From NCBI RefSeq assembly GCF_019890615.1, contig NZ_JAINVZ010000008.1:124001-188000 (forward strand): 64,000 nt of DNA. The letters are read 5' to 3'. The translations under genes were made by a program, and so were the position numbers. This document shows, piece by piece, positions 1 through 7,481 of this stretch; the stretch's first letter is position 1, and the number at the start of each line of letters is the position of its first letter. The stretch is from Streptantibioticus parmotrematis (GTDB lineage: Bacteria; Actinomycetota; Actinomycetes; Streptomycetales; Streptomycetaceae). The notes beneath the pieces were generated by a model. It did no database searches and was not told where the DNA came from. It was given only the letters and a program-made list of their open reading frames with translations.

Positions 1-83
1 CCGCGCGCCGTCCGCGTTCGTCTCCGGCGCCCCTGGCGCCTCCCGCCCCTGCGGCGACGTGCCGCGGGGGCGGCGGAGGGATG

Positions 84-115
84 TACTAAGGCAGGTTGAT
101 AAAGTAGCCTTAGTA
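84..115. promoter_or_regulatory. Probable MarR operator, 9-bp inverted repeat
   Basis: TACTAAGGC at 84-92 is repeated as its exact reverse complement GCCTTAGTA at 107-115, with a 14-bp spacer. The right arm ends one base before the MarR start codon, so a repressor bound here would block transcription and translation start. TAGCCT at 105-110 has the usual TAGnnT form of an actinomycete -10 box and would place transcription start at or next to the ATG at 117. Autoregulation by the adjacent MarR protein is inferred from position and symmetry. Confidence 0.65.
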
Positions 116-116
116 T

Positions 117-557
117 ATGAGTGATGATCTGAACGCCGATCGCGTCGCGTCGGCCCTGCTGGCGAGCATCAGCGTGCTGGTGCGCCGGGTGCGCCAAGTG
201 CCGGTCGGTGGCGGGCTGACGATGCCCGAGCGGTCCGCGCTGGCGCTTCTGGAACGGTCGGGTCCCACCACGTCCTCGGCGCTGGCCAAGGAGGCGCAGA
301 TCACCGCACAGGCCATGGGGGCGACGCTCGGCGCGCTGCGGGACCGCGGCCTGGTCGAGCGCCACCCCGACCCGGAGGACGGCAGGCGCATGGTGCTCAC
401 GGTGACCGGCGCCGGTCACCAGGCGCTGAAGGACAAACGCAACGCGCGCGCCGAACTCGTCGGCCGGGCCCTGACCGACGGCACGTTCACGCCCTCGGAG
501 CTGGAGCGGCTGGCGGAGGCGGCGGCGTTGCTCGACCGGCTCGCCCGGCACATCTGA
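117..557 (+). CDS. MarR-family transcriptional regulator
   Basis: 146 aa, the usual MarR length. The winged helix-turn-helix spans about residues 45-100: the SSALAKEAQIT recognition region is followed by the LRDRGLVERHPDPEDGRR wing with the family's D-R-R signature. N- and C-terminal helices would form the dimer interface. No Shine-Dalgarno sequence precedes the ATG and the upstream inverted repeat abuts it, so the message may be leaderless. The gene ends 29 bp before the preferred start of an MFS exporter. That is the classic arrangement of a MarR repressor controlling a drug exporter, with de-repression when the protein binds a phenolic or drug-like ligand. The ligand cannot be read from the sequence. 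Confidence 0.9.
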   Translation: MSDDLNADRVASALLASISVLVRRVRQVPVGGGLTMPERSALALLERSGPTTSSALAKEAQITAQAMGATLGALRDRGLVERHPDPEDGRRMVLTVTGAGHQALKDKRNARAELVGRALTDGTFTPSELERLAEAAALLDRLARHI

Positions 558-586
558 TGCCGGCGCGACCACGAGGAAGCAGGCTG

Positions 587-2344
587 ATGACGGATCCCAC
601 CGCCTCGCGCGCCCCGCGCCGGTCGCCCGGCGACCGGTACCAGTGGACGGCGCTGACGAACACCACGGCCGCGGTCTTCATGTCCGCGCTCGACGGTTCC
701 ATCGTGCTGATCGCCCTCCCGGCGATCTTCCGCGGCGTCCACCTGGACCCGCTGGCGCCGGGCAACATCGCCTACTTGCTGTGGATGATCATGGGATATC
801 GGCTGGTCCAGGCCGTCCTGGTGGTCACGGTGGGGCGGCTGGGCGACATGTACGGCCGGGTGCGGATCTACAACTCCGGATTCGCGGTCTTCACCTTCGC
901 CTCGGTCCTCCTGTCCTTCGATCCCCTCGACGGCGGCCACGGGGCGATGTGGCTGATCGCCTGGCGGCTGGTGCAGGCCGTGGGCGGCTCGATGCTGACG
1001 GCGAACTCGGCGGCGATCCTGACCGACGCCTTCCCCAAGGAGCGGCGCGGCTTCGCGCTGGGCATCAACCAGGTCGCCGGTCTGGCCGGCATGTTCATCG
1101 GCCTGGTCGCCGGCGGGCTGCTGTCGGCCTGGGACTGGCGTGCCGTGTTCTGGGTGAACGTGCCCGTCGGCGTCTTCTTCACGGTGTGGGCCTACCGCAC
1201 CCTGCGCGAGACCGGCGGGCGCGGCGGCGGCCGGATCGACTGGTGGGGCAACGTCACCTTCGCCGTGGGCCTCAGCGCGGTCCTGATCGCGGTCACCTTC
1301 GGCCTCCAGCCCTACGGCGGGCACACCATGGGCTGGACCGACCCGCTGGTCGACTGGCTGATATCCGGCGGACTCCTGCTGCTGGCGGCGTTCGTCGTCA
1401 TCGAGAACCGTGTCGCGGCACCGATGATCCAGCTGAGCCTCTTCCGCCTGCGGGCCTTCACCTTCGGCAACCTGGCGGGACTCGCCATATCGATCGGCCG
1501 CGGCGGGATGCAGTTCGTGCTGATCATCTGGTTGCAGGGCATCTGGCTTCCGCTGCACGGCTACGACTACGGCGCCACGCCGTTGTGGGCGGGCATCTTC
1601 ATGCTGCCGCTGACCGCCGGATTCCTCGCCGCGGGCCCGGTCTCCGGCTACCTGTCCGACCGGCTCGGCTCCCGGGGGCTGGCGACCGGCGGCGCGCTGC
1701 TGTTCGGCGCGAGCTTCCTGGGCCTGATGCTGCTGCCGATGGACTTCGGTTACGGGACCTTCGCCGTGCTGATCGCGGTCAACGGGATCGCCAGTGGCAT
1801 GTTCGCCTCGCCCAACTCCTCCTCCATCATGGGCAGTGTGCCGGCGCGGTCGCGCGGTGTCGCCTCCGGTATGCGCGCGACCTTCCAGAACTCCGGCACC
1901 GCCGTGTCGATCGGTGTGTTCTTCTCGCTCATGATCGCCGGACTGGCGAGCAGCCTCCCGCACACCCTCGCCGCGGGACTGCGGCAGCAGGGCGTGCCGG
2001 CCCACGTCGCCGCCCAGGTCGGCAACCTCCCACCGGTCTCGTCCCTGTTCGCCGCCCAACTCGGCGTCAACCCCGTCCAGCACCTGCTGCGACCCAGTGG
2101 TGCCCTGGCTCATCTGACGGCGACTCAGCAACGCACGCTGACCGGGCGCGAGTTCTTCCCGAGCCTGATCGCTGGGCCCTTCCACTCCGGGCTGGTCGTC
2201 GTGTTCGCCTTCGGCGCCGCCCTCGCCTTCCTCGCCGCGCTCGCCTCCCTGCTGCGGGGCAACGGGCCCACCAGGACCCGGAAATCCCATGAGGCCGCCA
2301 CCGGCGATCCCCTCGCGCGACCCGACCGGTCCGCCAACGCCTGA
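587..2344 (+). CDS. MFS multidrug exporter, DHA2/EmrB-QacA type
   Basis: 585 aa with alternating hydrophobic segments consistent with 14 membrane helices, as in the DHA2 drug:H+ antiporters. MFS motif A is visible as GRLGDMYGRVR near residue 85, and the motif C region as GLAGMFIGLVAGG with a Gly-rich helix 5. An Asp in the first helix (SALDGSIV) is typical of the family. An ATG at 557 overlaps the MarR stop, but the ATG at 587 is preceded by GAGGAAG (573-579) at 7 nt and is the better start. It is probably co-transcribed with marR and the next two genes. It should export a small toxic compound from the cytoplasm; the substrate is unknown. Confidence 0.88.
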   Translation: MTDPTASRAPRRSPGDRYQWTALTNTTAAVFMSALDGSIVLIALPAIFRGVHLDPLAPGNIAYLLWMIMGYRLVQAVLVVTVGRLGDMYGRVRIYNSGFAVFTFASVLLSFDPLDGGHGAMWLIAWRLVQAVGGSMLTANSAAILTDAFPKERRGFALGINQVAGLAGMFIGLVAGGLLSAWDWRAVFWVNVPVGVFFTVWAYRTLRETGGRGGGRIDWWGNVTFAVGLSAVLIAVTFGLQPYGGHTMGWTDPLVDWLISGGLLLLAAFVVIENRVAAPMIQLSLFRLRAFTFGNLAGLAISIGRGGMQFVLIIWLQGIWLPLHGYDYGATPLWAGIFMLPLTAGFLAAGPVSGYLSDRLGSRGLATGGALLFGASFLGLMLLPMDFGYGTFAVLIAVNGIASGMFASPNSSSIMGSVPARSRGVASGMRATFQNSGTAVSIGVFFSLMIAGLASSLPHTLAAGLRQQGVPAHVAAQVGNLPPVSSLFAAQLGVNPVQHLLRPSGALAHLTATQQRTLTGREFFPSLIAGPFHSGLVVVFAFGAALAFLAALASLLRGNGPTRTRKSHEAATGDPLARPDRSANA

Positions 2345-2422
2345 GACCACCTCACCGCGACCGATCCCACCGCCCACCCCCACGTCGTCCACCCCACGCC
2401 GTCCACAGGAGCAGTCCCCGGA

Positions 2423-2989
2423 ATGACACTGACAACGATCGATCCCACCCCCGCGCTCGTCGTGATCGACCTCCAGAAGGGCTTCGTCCCGGCCCACGCC
2501 GACGGTCCGACCGCCGCCGCCGTCCAGCAGGCGACGCACCTGGCCGCCGCGTTCCGGCGGCACGGCCTGCCCGTGGTGCTGGTCACCGTCACCGGACGCC
2601 CGCCGGGCCGCACCGAGGCCCGGCGGACCGCACGCGCCGACGCCTTCCCCGACGGCTGGACCGACCTCGTCGACGAACTCGACGTCCAGCCGACCGACCA
2701 CCTGATCACCAAGCGGCGGCGCAGCGCCTTCCACGACACCGGACTCGACACCCTCCTGCGGGACCTGGGCGTCACCCAGGTCGTGCTCGCCGGCATCTCG
2801 ACCAGCTCAGGTGTCGAGTCGACCGCACGCTCGGCGTCCGACCACGGCTACCACGTCGTCGCGGTCACCGACGCCATGAGCGACCCCGACGCGGAATCCC
2901 ACCGCCACAGCGTGGAACGCGTCTTCCCCAAGCTCGGCGAGACCGCGACCGCCGCACAGGTCACCGACATGGTGGAGGCGACCCGATGA
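2423..2989 (+). CDS. Isochorismatase-family protein lacking the catalytic Cys
   Basis: 188 aa, full length for the isochorismatase/nicotinamidase hydrolase fold. The first Asp of the triad is in VVIDLQKGF near residue 15, and Lys is in the LITKRRRSAF strand near residue 95. The nucleophile segment reads GISTSSGVESTAR. In active amidases of this fold the residue before the Val is Cys, and here it is Gly. A subfamily with this TSxGVESTAR variant is familiar from actinomycetes, so this is a subfamily trait rather than a new mutation. It may be a non-hydrolytic or differently reacting member. AGGAG at 2407-2411 lies 11 nt before the ATG. The stop overlaps the next start (ATGA), indicating translational coupling. 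Confidence 0.82.
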   Translation: MTLTTIDPTPALVVIDLQKGFVPAHADGPTAAAVQQATHLAAAFRRHGLPVVLVTVTGRPPGRTEARRTARADAFPDGWTDLVDELDVQPTDHLITKRRRSAFHDTGLDTLLRDLGVTQVVLAGISTSSGVESTARSASDHGYHVVAVTDAMSDPDAESHRHSVERVFPKLGETATAAQVTDMVEATR

Positions 2990-3627
2990 CACCGCTGGGC
3001 CGACTCCTGAGGAACCGCAGGGCGGGGGACACCCACCTGGCGTGGAACCTGCCCAACTTCCAGTGTGTGCCGTCGAATTCGGGGGTCGGCGTTTCCCACT
3101 CGTCCGACTCGGGAGGCGATCCGGCCGGCTCACGGGGGCCCACGTCACTCGGCCTCACCAGCCGCGACTTCGGCGACGGCGACGCCATACCGCTGGCGCA
3201 TTGCGCGAAGAACATCGGCGGCGACGACACCTCTCCTCATCTTGCCTGGACACCGCCGCCCGGTACAGCCCAACTCCTGCTGGTCGTCGAGGACATCGAC
3301 GTCCCCCTGCCCAAGCCCGCCGTGCACTGCGCCGCGTTGATCGACCCGGCCACCGCACACCTCGGTCCCGGCGCTCTCGACGCACCGCACCCGGCCAACG
3401 GAGTCCGGCTGCTGCGGTCCACCATCGGACGCGGTTACCACGGGCCCGCACCCATCAAGGGCCACGGACCGCACCGTTACGTCTTCCAGCTGTTCGCCCT
3501 CGCGGCTCCCGTGAACGATCCCCTCGGCACGACAGCACTGGAGAGGGCACGACCGCGCGTCTTCCTGCCCGCCATCACCGCACCCGTCCTCGCCCGCGCA
3601 CGGTTGACCGGCGTCTACGAGCGCTGA
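2986..3627 (+). CDS. YbhB/YbcL-type PEBP (Raf-kinase-inhibitor-like) protein
   Basis: 213 aa. The C-terminal ~155 residues are a phosphatidylethanolamine-binding-protein domain. VVEDIDVP corresponds to the DPDAP ligand-pocket motif, VHCAALID to the H-W strand, and GYHGPAPIKGHGPHRYVFQLFAL is the second conserved PEBP block. The first ~45 residues are Gly/Ser-rich and unlike the family, so a later start is possible. The ATG at 2986 overlaps the isochorismatase stop by 4 nt, which favours it. It is the last gene of the operon and is followed by a strong hairpin. Bacterial PEBPs bind small phosphorylated or carbonyl ligands; no specific role can be assigned. Confidence 0.82.
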   Translation: MTPLGRLLRNRRAGDTHLAWNLPNFQCVPSNSGVGVSHSSDSGGDPAGSRGPTSLGLTSRDFGDGDAIPLAHCAKNIGGDDTSPHLAWTPPPGTAQLLLVVEDIDVPLPKPAVHCAALIDPATAHLGPGALDAPHPANGVRLLRSTIGRGYHGPAPIKGHGPHRYVFQLFALAAPVNDPLGTTALERARPRVFLPAITAPVLARARLTGVYER

Positions 3628-3630
3628 CGC

Positions 3631-3675
3631 CCACCCTGAGGCCAGGTCCGGTGATCCGAGTCCTGGCCTCGGTGG
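3631..3675. terminator. Hairpin terminator between convergent genes
   Basis: GAGGCCAGG at 3638-3646 pairs perfectly with CCTGGCCTC at 3662-3670. The stem is extended outside a 2-nt bulge by CCACC (3631-3635) with GGTGG (3671-3675), about 14 pairs around a 15-nt loop. It lies directly after the PEBP stop and before the convergent TetR gene, so it could serve both. There is no U-tract, as is usual in actinomycetes. Confidence 0.7.
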
Positions 3676-3736
3676 GGGCACGGTCTCGCGGCGCCACCTC
3701 GTAACGCAGGCCCCACGGGCACCGTTCACAAGCGGC

Positions 3737-4327
3737 CTAGTCGCGCGCGGGCAACGCCTGCGCGAGCGCGTCGACGGCCACGTCCACCACGGTCAGGAGC
3801 TGTGCCGGGCTCGCCCCGGCTCGGCTCATGACGGCGAGAGACTGGTTCACGGCCGCCGCGTGCACGGCGAAGGCCTCGGCGTCCTGATCGGCCATCCGGC
3901 CGGCCTTCAGCGCGGCGCGCAGGCGCAGGCGCTGGAAGCCGAGCGCCTTCCTGGCCTGCGCCGCGACGGCCGGGCTCAGCACCGGAATCGCCATGACCGA
4001 CTGGGCGATCAGGCATCCGTCGGGCAGTCCCGGATCGGCGATGCGCCCGAGGGTGACGTCGAAGAACGCGCGGACCGCCGCAAGGGGCTCGGAGGCCGCA
4101 CACGACAGGGCGGCGTCGTACTTCTCGCCATAGCGCGCGGCATAGCGATCCAGGCAGCGCAGGAACAGCGTGTCCTTGTCGCCGAGCGAGGAGTAGATCG
4201 AGCTGCGGTTCAGGCCGGTCGCCCGGGACAAGTCGTCGACCGAGGTGTCGGCGTAGCCGGCGCGCCAGAACTGGATCATCGCGGCGTCGAGCGCCGTGTC
4301 CACGTCGAACTGCTTCTTGCCTGCCAC
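3737..4327 (-). CDS. TetR/AcrR-family repressor (divergent from hydrolase)
   Basis: 196 aa. The N-terminal helix-turn-helix covers about residues 12-55, with SVDDLSRATGLNRSSIYSSLGDKDTLF as recognition helix and turn. The C-terminal part is helical ligand-binding and dimerisation sequence. The start is GTG at 4327, with AAGGAAG six nt upstream. It is divergent from an alpha/beta hydrolase, with a near-palindromic operator and an 8-bp tandem repeat in between, so it probably represses both genes. The 7-copy repeat lies immediately upstream of its ribosome-binding site, so repeat number could affect its expression. Confidence 0.88.
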   Translation of the reverse strand: MAGKKQFDVDTALDAAMIQFWRAGYADTSVDDLSRATGLNRSSIYSSLGDKDTLFLRCLDRYAARYGEKYDAALSCAASEPLAAVRAFFDVTLGRIADPGLPDGCLIAQSVMAIPVLSPAVAAQARKALGFQRLRLRAALKAGRMADQDAEAFAVHAAAVNQSLAVMSRAGASPAQLLTVVDVAVDALAQALPARD

Positions 4328-4342
4328 GTGGCACTTCCTTGC

Positions 4343-4398
4343 CGGTGTGTCGGTGTGTCGGTGTGTCGGTGTGTCGGTGTGTCGGTGTGTCGGTGTGT
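4343..4398. repeat. Tandem repeat, 7 copies of the 8-mer CGGTGTGT
   Basis: Seven perfect head-to-tail copies of CGGTGTGT run from 4343 to 4398 in the intergenic region between the divergent TetR and hydrolase genes, 15 bp upstream of the TetR start codon. Perfect octamer arrays of this kind are prone to slipped-strand copy-number change. Confidence 0.95.
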
Positions 4399-4420
4399 CG
4401 TGTGCTGACCATCATCCCAT

Positions 4421-4440
4421 CTTGAACTGGCCGGTTCAAG
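4421..4440. promoter_or_regulatory. TetR operator palindrome
   Basis: CTTGAACTGGCCGGTTCAAG is a 20-bp inverted repeat with nine of ten base pairs matched (7-bp perfect outer arms). TTGAAC at 4422-4427 could be a -35 box for the hydrolase, with TGTTAG at 4444-4449 as -10 (16-bp spacing), so the operator would overlap the promoter. It is assigned to the adjacent TetR protein by position. Confidence 0.7.
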
Positions 4441-4496
4441 ATGTGTTAGCCTTCGGACGTGATCATGGCCACGCCCCGACCCCGACGGAGGACCCC

Positions 4497-5411
4497 ATGA
4501 CCGTCTCCGAAAGCAACCCCGTCCGCGACCTGCCCCTGCACGACCTGGCCGGATTCACCCACCGCTGGGTCGACGCGGACGGCATTCGCCTCCATGCCGT
4601 CGAAGGCGGCCGACCGACCGGCCCTGCTGTCGTCCTGCTCGCCGGGTTCCCGCAAACCTGGTGGGCCTGGCGGAAGGTCATGCCAGGCCTCGCCGACCGG
4701 TTCCGCGTCATCGCGATCGACCTGCCGGGCCAAGGCCACTCCGAGCGCCCGGAGCGCGGCTACGACACCCACACGGTCGCCGCCCACGTCCACGCCGCCG
4801 TCAAGGCGCTCGGAGTGCCGTCCTACTGGCTGGCCGCCCACGACATCGGCGCCTGGGTGGCCTTCTCCCTCGCCCTCGACCACGAGGACCACCTGCGCGG
4901 GGTCGCCCTGCTCGACGCCGGAATCCCCGGCATCACCCTCCCGGAATCGATTCCCACCGACCCGGCCAAGGCGTGGAAGACCTGGCACTTCGCGTTCCAC
5001 CTCGTGCCCGACCTGCCCGAGACCCTGCTCACCGGCCGCGAACGGGAGTACGTCGACTGGTTCCTGAAGGCGAAGGCCCTCGCTCCCGGCACCTTCGACG
5101 ACGCCGACCTCGACCACTACGCGGCGGCCCTCGCCGCCGACGGCGGCCTGCGCGCCTCCCTCGCCTACTACCGCGACGCCGCCGAGTCGGCACGCAGGAA
5201 CCACCAGGCGCTCGACCGGCGGCACTTGACCGTGCCCGTCCTCGGCATATCCAGCAGCCACGGCTCCATCGTGGACATGGCGGCCTCCCTCAGCCCATGG
5301 GCCGACCACACCACCGGAGTCGTCGTGCCCGACGCCGGGCACTTCATCCCCGACGAGCAGCCCGAAGCCGTCGCCGCCGCGCTGGCCGACTTCGTCGCCG
5401 GCCGCGACTGA
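4497..5411 (+). CDS. Alpha/beta hydrolase, epoxide hydrolase/dehalogenase type
   Basis: 304 aa from the ATG at 4497, which has GGAGGA at 4487-4492. The frame is open further upstream through the 8-bp repeat, but that part is low-complexity and has no ribosome site. The nucleophile is Asp116 in AHDIGAW, the H-D-x-G-x form used by epoxide hydrolases and haloalkane/fluoroacetate dehalogenases rather than the Ser of esterases. The oxyanion region is LLAGFPQTWW and the catalytic His is His282 in DAGHFIPDEQPE. It should be a cytoplasmic enzyme forming an alkyl-enzyme ester. The operator upstream suggests induction by a substrate sensed by the divergent TetR protein. Confidence 0.85.
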   Translation: MTVSESNPVRDLPLHDLAGFTHRWVDADGIRLHAVEGGRPTGPAVVLLAGFPQTWWAWRKVMPGLADRFRVIAIDLPGQGHSERPERGYDTHTVAAHVHAAVKALGVPSYWLAAHDIGAWVAFSLALDHEDHLRGVALLDAGIPGITLPESIPTDPAKAWKTWHFAFHLVPDLPETLLTGREREYVDWFLKAKALAPGTFDDADLDHYAAALAADGGLRASLAYYRDAAESARRNHQALDRRHLTVPVLGISSSHGSIVDMAASLSPWADHTTGVVVPDAGHFIPDEQPEAVAAALADFVAGRD

Positions 5412-5427
5412 CGCCCCTCGGGCCCGC

Positions 5428-6567
5428 CTAGTGCTCCACGGGCCGGGCCGTGAAGAAGTCGATCATGGTCTCCAGGCCCCGTTCGCCGAACATGTCCCGC
5501 AGGCTGTCGGCGGACTCGGCGGCGGACGTCTCGCCGCGCGGGAACAACGCCATCTCGTAGGCGGACAGGGCCGCTTCGGTGTCGCCGGGGTGGGCGGTGA
5601 TCGCCAGGGCGAGTTCGGCTCCGTCGAACATGGCCGCGTTGGCGCCCTCTCCAGCGAAGGGCGACATCAGGTGGGCGGCGTCGCCCAGCAGCGTCACGCC
5701 GGGAACGCGGTCCCAACGGTGGCCGACCGGCAGGGCGTTGACCCGGCGCGGCGTGATCGTCTCCGCGTCGGCGACGAGACCGCGCAGGCCTTCGTCCCAC
5801 CCCTCGAAGTGGGCGAGCACCGCGGCCTTGGCGGCGGCCCGGTCACCGAAGTCGACCGTGTCGGGCCAGCCCTCGTCGGCCTTGAGCGCGGCGTAGACGT
5901 GGAGGCTGCCGTCGGACTCCCGGTGCGCGAGGAGGCCGCGCTCGTGCCCCAGGCAGATGAAGAAGCCCCCGCCGACGAGTGCCGCGCTGCGCGGGTGGCG
6001 GCTGTCGGCCTCGAACAGGTCGGTCTCCACCAGGCAGATGCCCGTGTAGGCGGGCCTGGCGTCCGAGACCAGCGGGCGCACACGGGACCAGGCGCCGTCC
6101 GCGCCGACGAGCAGGTCGGTGGTGACGACGGAGTCGTCGGCGAAGGTCACCTCGTGGCGACCGTCGCCCAGCGCACGGGCGCCGGTGGCCTTCCTTCCCC
6201 AGTGGACCGTGCCGTCCGGCAGGGAGTCCAGCAGCAGGTCGCGCAGGTCCCCGCGGTCGACCTCGGGGCGGCCGCCCGCGCCGTCGTCCTCGTGGGAGAC
6301 GTGGACCGTCCCGTCCGGGCCGACCAGGCGCATGGCCTGACCGCCCTCATGGACGATCCCGCGGAAGTCGTCGTACAGACCCGCGGCCCGCAGCGCCCGC
6401 TGCCCGTTCTCCTCGTGGATGTCGAGCATGCCGCCCTGGGTGCGGACCTCGCGTGACGCCTCCGATTCGAAGACGGCGGCCTCGACGCCGCCCACGCGCA
6501 GGACCCGGGCGGCCGTGAGACCGCCGAGACCCGCGCCGATGATCGCGATGGGGTAGTGGGTGCTCAT
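5428..6567 (-). CDS. FAD-dependent monooxygenase, TetX-like
   Basis: 379 aa. An N-terminal Rossmann GAGLGGLTAARVL motif begins near residue 11 and the second FAD motif LLGDAAHLMSPFAGEGAN near residue 290, both typical of class A flavin hydroxylases. The region GGMLDIHEENGQRAL followed by RGDLRDLLLDSL closely matches the layout of the tetracycline-inactivating TetX group and its many actinomycete homologues. The ATG at 6567 has GGAGG six nt upstream. It lies 116 bp downstream of a TetR gene on the same strand, with two operator copies between them. It probably hydroxylates an aromatic or polyketide compound. Real tetracycline activity is possible but not shown by sequence. Confidence 0.87.
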   Translation of the reverse strand: MSTHYPIAIIGAGLGGLTAARVLRVGGVEAAVFESEASREVRTQGGMLDIHEENGQRALRAAGLYDDFRGIVHEGGQAMRLVGPDGTVHVSHEDDGAGGRPEVDRGDLRDLLLDSLPDGTVHWGRKATGARALGDGRHEVTFADDSVVTTDLLVGADGAWSRVRPLVSDARPAYTGICLVETDLFEADSRHPRSAALVGGGFFICLGHERGLLAHRESDGSLHVYAALKADEGWPDTVDFGDRAAAKAAVLAHFEGWDEGLRGLVADAETITPRRVNALPVGHRWDRVPGVTLLGDAAHLMSPFAGEGANAAMFDGAELALAITAHPGDTEAALSAYEMALFPRGETSAAESADSLRDMFGERGLETMIDFFTARPVEH

Positions 6568-6613
6568 CTGATGCCTCCGGTCCTGAGTGCGGCCTGCTGA
6601 CCCGACCAGCGTA

Positions 6614-6642
6614 ACGAACATGTTCGTAACGAACAAGTTCGT
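6614..6642. promoter_or_regulatory. Two operator copies upstream of the monooxygenase
   Basis: ACGAACATGTTCGT at 6614-6627 is a perfect 14-bp palindrome. ACGAACAAGTTCGT at 6629-6642 is the same with one central mismatch. The copies are 15 bp apart centre to centre. A third copy precedes the TetR gene at 7392-7405, which identifies the series as that protein's operator. Confidence 0.75.
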
Positions 6643-6683
6643 CATGGGGCATGCTTTGACACCGCCCCGTGTACCCGACCGGA

Positions 6684-7379
6684 TCAGTCCGTGACGCCGG
6701 GGACGGGGGTGTGGGTGATGCCGTTCACGAGGACGTCGAAGCTCCACCGCATGCGGTCGGCGGGGGAGCCGCCGATCAGGGCGGGCATGTGGGCCGCGAT
6801 CGCCGGGTGGGTGGTGGGGTCCGCGGTGCGCAGGGCCCGGACGGTGGCGTTCCACTCGTCCTCGTGGGCGGGGTCGTGCTTCTGCGTGGAGTGCTCGGCG
6901 GCGCTCGCCGTCGCGTGCTGAAGCAGTTTGTCGGCACCCCAGGCGACCTGCCCCTCGGCCGCTCCGCTGCGCGCGAGGAGATCCAGGACGCGTTCCACCA
7001 GCCGCAGGTAGTTCTCCCCGCTGGGGCGCGCCACGAGGGCCGAGCGGGCGAGCTGGGGGTGCTCGAACAGCACGGAGGTGTACGAGGTGAGCACGGCCAG
7101 GAGCCGGTCGCGCCAGCCGTCGCCGCCGCTCTCGCCGGTCAGGTCGACCTCTCCCAGCAGGGCGTCCAGCACGGCGGCGTGCAGTTCGGCGGTGTTGGCG
7201 ACGTAGACGTAGAGCGAGGCCGGTCCGGTGTCCAGTTCCTGCGCCAGGCGCCGCATGGTCACCTTCTCCAGCCCGTCGGACCGCATGATCCGCACGGCCG
7301 TGGCCACGATGCACGAGCGGGACAGGGCGGGTTTCGCCGGCCGCTCCCGGCGGCTGACCGGCTCGGTTCTCGGAGTCAT
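6684..7379 (-). CDS. TetR-family repressor of the monooxygenase
   Basis: 231 aa. The HTH region includes VTMRRLAQELDTGPASLYVYVAN around residues 40-63, and the C-terminal domain resembles that of TetR proteins linked to small-molecule detoxification. The perfect palindrome ACGAACGCGTTCGT sits just upstream of its start and two matching sites lie before the downstream monooxygenase, so it should repress itself and the enzyme. The start at 7379 has only a weak GTGGG ribosome site. Confidence 0.88.
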   Translation of the reverse strand: MTPRTEPVSRRERPAKPALSRSCIVATAVRIMRSDGLEKVTMRRLAQELDTGPASLYVYVANTAELHAAVLDALLGEVDLTGESGGDGWRDRLLAVLTSYTSVLFEHPQLARSALVARPSGENYLRLVERVLDLLARSGAAEGQVAWGADKLLQHATASAAEHSTQKHDPAHEDEWNATVRALRTADPTTHPAIAAHMPALIGGSPADRMRWSFDVLVNGITHTPVPGVTD

Positions 7380-7391
7380 CCCACGATCGTA

Positions 7392-7405
7392 ACGAACGCG
7401 TTCGT
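7392..7405. promoter_or_regulatory. Operator upstream of the TetR gene
   Basis: ACGAACGCGTTCGT is a perfect 14-bp palindrome 12 bp upstream of the TetR start codon. It shares the ACGAAC/GTTCGT half-sites with the pair at 6614-6642. Confidence 0.75.
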
Positions 7406-7481
7406 GGCGCGAGGTGTCTCGCTCGCGGGGTGCGGGACGCGTGGCCCCTGGGTGCCGTGCGGGACGCGTGGCCCTGAGGCG

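Noticed and set aside
4296-4496. N-terminal extension of the hydrolase through the CGGTGTGT repeat
   Set aside because: It would translate the repeat as VSVCRCVG units, overlaps the TetR start, and lacks a ribosome site. The ATG at 4497 has GGAGGA and begins at the natural start of the enzyme fold.
5421-5444. GGCCCG...CGGGCC inverted repeat between the convergent hydrolase and monooxygenase genes
   Set aside because: It is short, partly inside the monooxygenase 3' end, and common by chance at this GC content; not strong enough to call a terminator.
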